A stretch of DNA of 25,555 nucleotides. Source: DASQWP01 sp050697555 (GTDB lineage: Bacteria > Actinomycetota > Thermoleophilia > Gaiellales > Gaiellaceae). The stretch covers positions 1 to 25,555 of the forward strand of contig JBOHAD010000031.1 of assembly GCA_050697555.1 (NCBI GenBank). The letters are read 5' to 3'. Made by a program: the position numbers and the translations under genes. Below the pieces are notes generated by a model. It was not told the origin of the DNA, did no database searches, and saw nothing but the letters and a program-made list of their open reading frames with translations. Positions 23,204 through 25,555 of this stretch are shown one piece after another; position 1 is the stretch's first letter, and the number at the start of each line of letters is the position of its first letter.

Positions 23204-24175
23204 TTACGAGCTCCGCCAGGCCTCCGGGTTGACGACGTTTGGCGGGCACCGGCCCTCGATGAGGACGGCGCGGAGGGCCTCCACACAGAGGAGACCCATC
23301 GCCTCACGCGTCTCCGTGGTCGCGCTCGCGAGGTGGGGCGTGAGCACGACATTCCCAAGCGCGAGCAGGCCCGGGTGCACCCGCGGCTCACGCTCGAAGA
23401 CGTCGAGCGCGGCCCCCGCGATCCCGCCGTCGACGAGTGCGGCGACAAGGGCCTCCTCGTCCACGACCGCGCCGCGGCTGGTATTGACGAGGACGGCGTG
23501 GGATCGCATGGCGCGGAGTTCCCCGCTCCCGATTAGATGACGGGTCTCGGGTGTCAGGGGGACGTGCAAGCTGACGACGTCGGCGCGGGCGAGGAGATCG
23601 GCTAACGGCAGCCACTCGTACGGCGCCCCCGTGGCGCCAGTCCGAGTCGTGTAGACGACCTCCATGCCAAAGGCAGCTGCGAGGCGCGCCACTTCGCTTC
23701 CGATGCGCCCGAGCCCGACGATGCCGAGCGTCCGGCCGCGTAGCGCGCGGCCGAGCATGAACGTTGGCGCAAGGGCCCACTTCTCCCGCCGCCGAAGGAA
23801 GCGGTCCCCCTCGGCGACGCGGCGGACGAGCGCGAGCACCAGCGCTAGTGTGAATTCGCCTGTCGCCTCGTCGAGGACGCCCGGCGTGTTCGCGACGACG
23901 ATGTGGCGGCGAGTCGCCTCCTCGACGTCCACGTTGTCGTAGCCGACGGCGTGGTTCGCGACCACGCGGAGCGAGGGACCCGCGGCGGTAAGCAACTCTC
24001 CATCAACGGTGTCGGTCGGCATCGTGACCAGTCCCGCGCTACCGACGACGGCCGCAAGCAGCTCCTTCCGCCTGGGCGGCCACTCCGAGTCGTGGATGGT
24101 GACGTCGAAGAAGTCTCGCAGCGACCGAAGCACGCGGTCCGGCAGGCGGCGAGAGACGTGGATCCGCCGTTGCAC
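23204..24175 (-). CDS. D-2-hydroxyacid dehydrogenase (glyoxylate/hydroxypyruvate reductase-like)
   Basis: A 323-residue NAD(P)-dependent D-isomer-specific 2-hydroxyacid dehydrogenase of normal length. The Rossmann motif GIVGLGRIGS is at 151-160. Catalytic residues R234 (NTSRG), E263 (EREP) and H281 (TPHLAS) have exactly the spacing (29 and 18) of GyaR-type glyoxylate reductases. The Arg in TTRTG (R178) after the second Rossmann strand suggests NADPH may be accepted; that is inference. It would reduce glyoxylate, hydroxypyruvate or a longer 2-oxoacid. GTG start at 24175. It stands alone between gene-poor DNA and the recombinase relic, and is fully intact despite broken neighbours. Confidence 0.93.
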   Translation of the reverse strand: MQRRIHVSRRLPDRVLRSLRDFFDVTIHDSEWPPRRKELLAAVVGSAGLVTMPTDTVDGELLTAAGPSLRVVANHAVGYDNVDVEEATRRHIVVANTPGVLDEATGEFTLALVLALVRRVAEGDRFLRRREKWALAPTFMLGRALRGRTLGIVGLGRIGSEVARLAAAFGMEVVYTTRTGATGAPYEWLPLADLLARADVVSLHVPLTPETRHLIGSGELRAMRSHAVLVNTSRGAVVDEEALVAALVDGGIAGAALDVFEREPRVHPGLLALGNVVLTPHLASATTETREAMGLLCVEALRAVLIEGRCPPNVVNPEAWRSS

Positions 24176-24299
24176 GGATATCTTCTATCGCTCTGGTGCG
24201 CCGCTCGGCAACCCCGGCGCGACGCCTGACCGCCGGCACTCTCCAGAAGCGGCTCTACCCCCGTAGTCCTCGACGTGACGATTTTTCAAAACCTGCGAG

Positions 24300-24925
24300 T
24301 CCTAGACGGTTCGCGCGCATGCGGGTGCGCACCCGCTGACAGGGCGAGAGTTGCGAACGAGTGCCTCATCTCGTAGAGCGGGCGCGGATCAAGTCGCGCA
24401 GCCTTGAGCGCCGGTTGCTAGACGGACGGCGGGCCACCCGGTGCGGGGAACACAAGCGTGCGACCGTCGAGACGCGAGCGCGTCAAGTGCCCGCTGTTGC
24501 AGCACCACCGTCCGCAACGATCCGTCCGTCTTGCCGCCCGGCTCGACCCTGCCATCCTGGACGATGCGCAGGACCTGACAGCGGCGATTCGTGTAGTCGA
24601 GGTCGCGCCACTCCAACGCTTGCCACTCTTGCGGCCTCAGCCCGGTCGCGCAGGCGAACACGATCAGCGCGCCGAAACTGCCCGCCTTCTCTGCCACCGC
24701 GTACACGTCGTCCCAGGACTCAAAGGGCTTGATCTCCTTCGGCGACACGGTCGGCATCTGGACCGCCTTCGGCCCGGCCGGGTTGAAGCCGAGATACCCC
24801 CAAGCGGACCCCCGTTTCGAGAGCCTGCCGCATCGCCCTGAGCGCGTGCCCACGCGTCATCGGGCCGAGTGGCAGTCCCGCGTTCCAACGGCTGATCGAC
24901 TCCGGCCGAAGCTCACGGCCGCCGC
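24300..24925 (-). pseudogene. Tyrosine recombinase (phage-type integrase) relic
   Basis: Minus-strand pieces of one integrase appear in order. GRELRPESISRW to MTRGHALRAMRQALETGVRL (SAM-like core-binding end, about 24920-24815) is followed, in another frame, by IKPFESWDDVYAVAEKAG and ACATGLRPQEWQALEWRDLD, which carries the first catalytic Arg, then GGKTDGSLRTVVL with the beta-strand Lys. After a further shift come TLVFPAPGG and YEMRHSFATLALSAG, the HxxR box. The tyrosine nucleophile segment beyond about 24300 is not recognisable. At least three frame changes make it nonfunctional as written. It points away from a tRNA-Asp 3' fragment about 280 bases upstream of its 5' end, the usual layout of a tRNA-targeting integrase and its attachment site. 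Confidence 0.82.
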
Positions 24926-24947
24926 TCAGCCCTCAGAAACGCAGAAA

Positions 24948-24961
24948 CCCGCAGAAGCGGG
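24948..24961. repeat. Short hairpin CCCGC-AGAA-GCGGG
   Basis: A perfect 5-bp stem with a four-base loop lies between the integrase relic and the tRNA fragment. It has no T-run. It might be a remnant integrase arm or terminator feature, but it is short enough to be chance in GC-rich DNA. Confidence 0.3.
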
Positions 24962-25206
24962 CCTCGCACCCAGCCACCGAAGCGACTGGGGGATACACGG
25001 ATTCTAGCGACTGCCGCGGACAGAACGCGAGTGCGACCAACGAAGTGCCGGTGCGATTGAGGCGTTCCTGGGCAGCAGAAGGGCAGCAAACGCTCGAAAT
25101 CGAGCCTACGCAATCGTGCACAAATCAGATGTCAGAGACCCGCAGACCCGCATCAATAGGGCGATTGCGCGTCCATCGTCGCCCATCGTCGTGTTCATGG
25201 AACAAG

Positions 25207-25249
25207 CCTGTCACGCCGGAGGTCGCGGGTTCGAGTCCCGTCGCTCCCG
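25207..25249 (+). tRNA. tRNA-Asp(GTC) 3' half, candidate attR
   Basis: From the anticodon loop CTGTCAC (25208-25214, anticodon GTC) the sequence follows tRNA geometry exactly: stem GCCGG, variable AGGTC, T-stem GCGGG, T-loop TTCGAGT, closing CCCGT, acceptor 3' strand CGCTCCC and discriminator G at 25249, the base expected for Asp. The 5' half is missing: no GGGAGCG acceptor strand or D-arm is found about 75 bases upstream, and the anticodon stem partner is lost beyond two pairs. A 3' half alone is the duplicated attachment core left by tRNA-integrating elements. The integrase relic on its 5' side supports this. Confidence 0.78.
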
Positions 25250-25555
25250 TAAAAGTCCTGCAAATAGGCATGTTATGTTGCCCGCTTAGGCGCAAACGAC
25301 CGCCCGCCTCTTTTCATCCCGCGTACATCCCGCACGGGAATCGCCGGCGATAGCCGCTTCTTGCCGGCAATCTCCGCAGGGTGGATGACCGGCCGGAATG
25401 ATCGGCGGTCGAACACCGCTTCAGACGAGACGGATGAAAGTCAAGTGGACGATCGCGGCGGTTGGTGGGATCCTTGCGTCGGGTGCGGGTGACTGACGTA
25501 GCGAAGCGCAGACCGGAGGGGCTTACGGAGTCTGCCGCGCGGCTTTGCCCTTCGA
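25250..25555. other. No gene recognised beyond the tRNA fragment
   Basis: The last 306 bases hold no convincing coding region. A 20-codon frame at 25434-25496 (MKVKWTIAAVGG...) starts like a signal peptide but stops at once. If the tRNA fragment is attR, this would be original chromosome flanking the island. Confidence 0.5.

Noticed and set aside
25207..25260. Minus-strand peptide containing GSDGTRTRDLRRDRPV.
   Set aside because: This is the familiar artefactual translation of a tRNA 3' end, not a protein.
25434..25496. A 20-residue frame starting like a signal peptide.
   Set aside because: Too short, no ribosome site, and it stops immediately; could equally be chance.
1..25555. CRISPR arrays, riboswitches, defence systems.
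   Set aside because: No regularly spaced repeats, no recognisable aptamer-like leader, and no defence gene families were seen on either strand.

Overview
The window is high-GC bacterial DNA with tightly overlapping genes and many GTG starts (one TTG). Together with an actinobacterial-style lipoprotein signal, this fits an actinomycete-like soil or sediment lineage, perhaps Thermoleophilia/Rubrobacteria-like. That placement is inferred from style and gene content; no marker gene is present.

Left half (1-12.9 kb, minus strand, read right to left): a catabolic gene train. A nitrate/taurine-type ABC importer (ATPase fragment, permease, lipoprotein receptor) is followed by a two-subunit TPP 2-oxoacid decarboxylase, a TRZ/ATZ-type amidohydrolase, a GntR/FCD regulator, a tautomerase-VOC fusion, an M24 metallohydrolase, a mandelate-racemase/MLE-type enolase-superfamily enzyme, and an ATP-dependent hydantoinase/carboxylase pair (HyuB with a C-terminal zinc domain, and HyuA running off the left edge). 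The logic suggests uptake of a small nitrogenous or heterocyclic acid, deamination or ring hydrolysis, ATP-driven ring opening or carboxylation, and decarboxylation. The substrate cannot be named from sequence.

Near 12.93 kb the ATPase loses its N-terminal half, and a plus-strand aldehyde dehydrogenase begins without its first ~180-190 residues. The two broken genes sit head to head, and local GC jumps from about 54% to above 70%. This is either a deletion that removed two divergent 5' ends or an assembly join.

Right half (12.9-22.1 kb, plus strand): a sugar/polyol oxidation cluster with ALDH, MBL hydrolase, SDR, TIM-barrel epimerase, Gfo/Idh/MocA oxidoreductase, second SDR, second TIM-barrel epimerase, DUF4432 aldose-epimerase-like protein, third SDR and an SMP-30 lactonase. 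From 18.2 kb onward the genes decay: the second epimerase, third SDR, lactonase and a DUF1801 gene carry indels or internal deletions, and a transposase relic lies among them. The DUF4432 gene between them is intact.

Right end (22.5-25.55 kb): a gene-poor stretch, an intact D-2-hydroxyacid dehydrogenase, a multiply frameshifted tyrosine recombinase, and a clean 3' half of tRNA-Asp(GTC). Integrase remnant plus partial tRNA in this order looks like the worn-out right boundary (attR) of a tRNA-integrated island. The catabolic genes to the left may therefore be island cargo.
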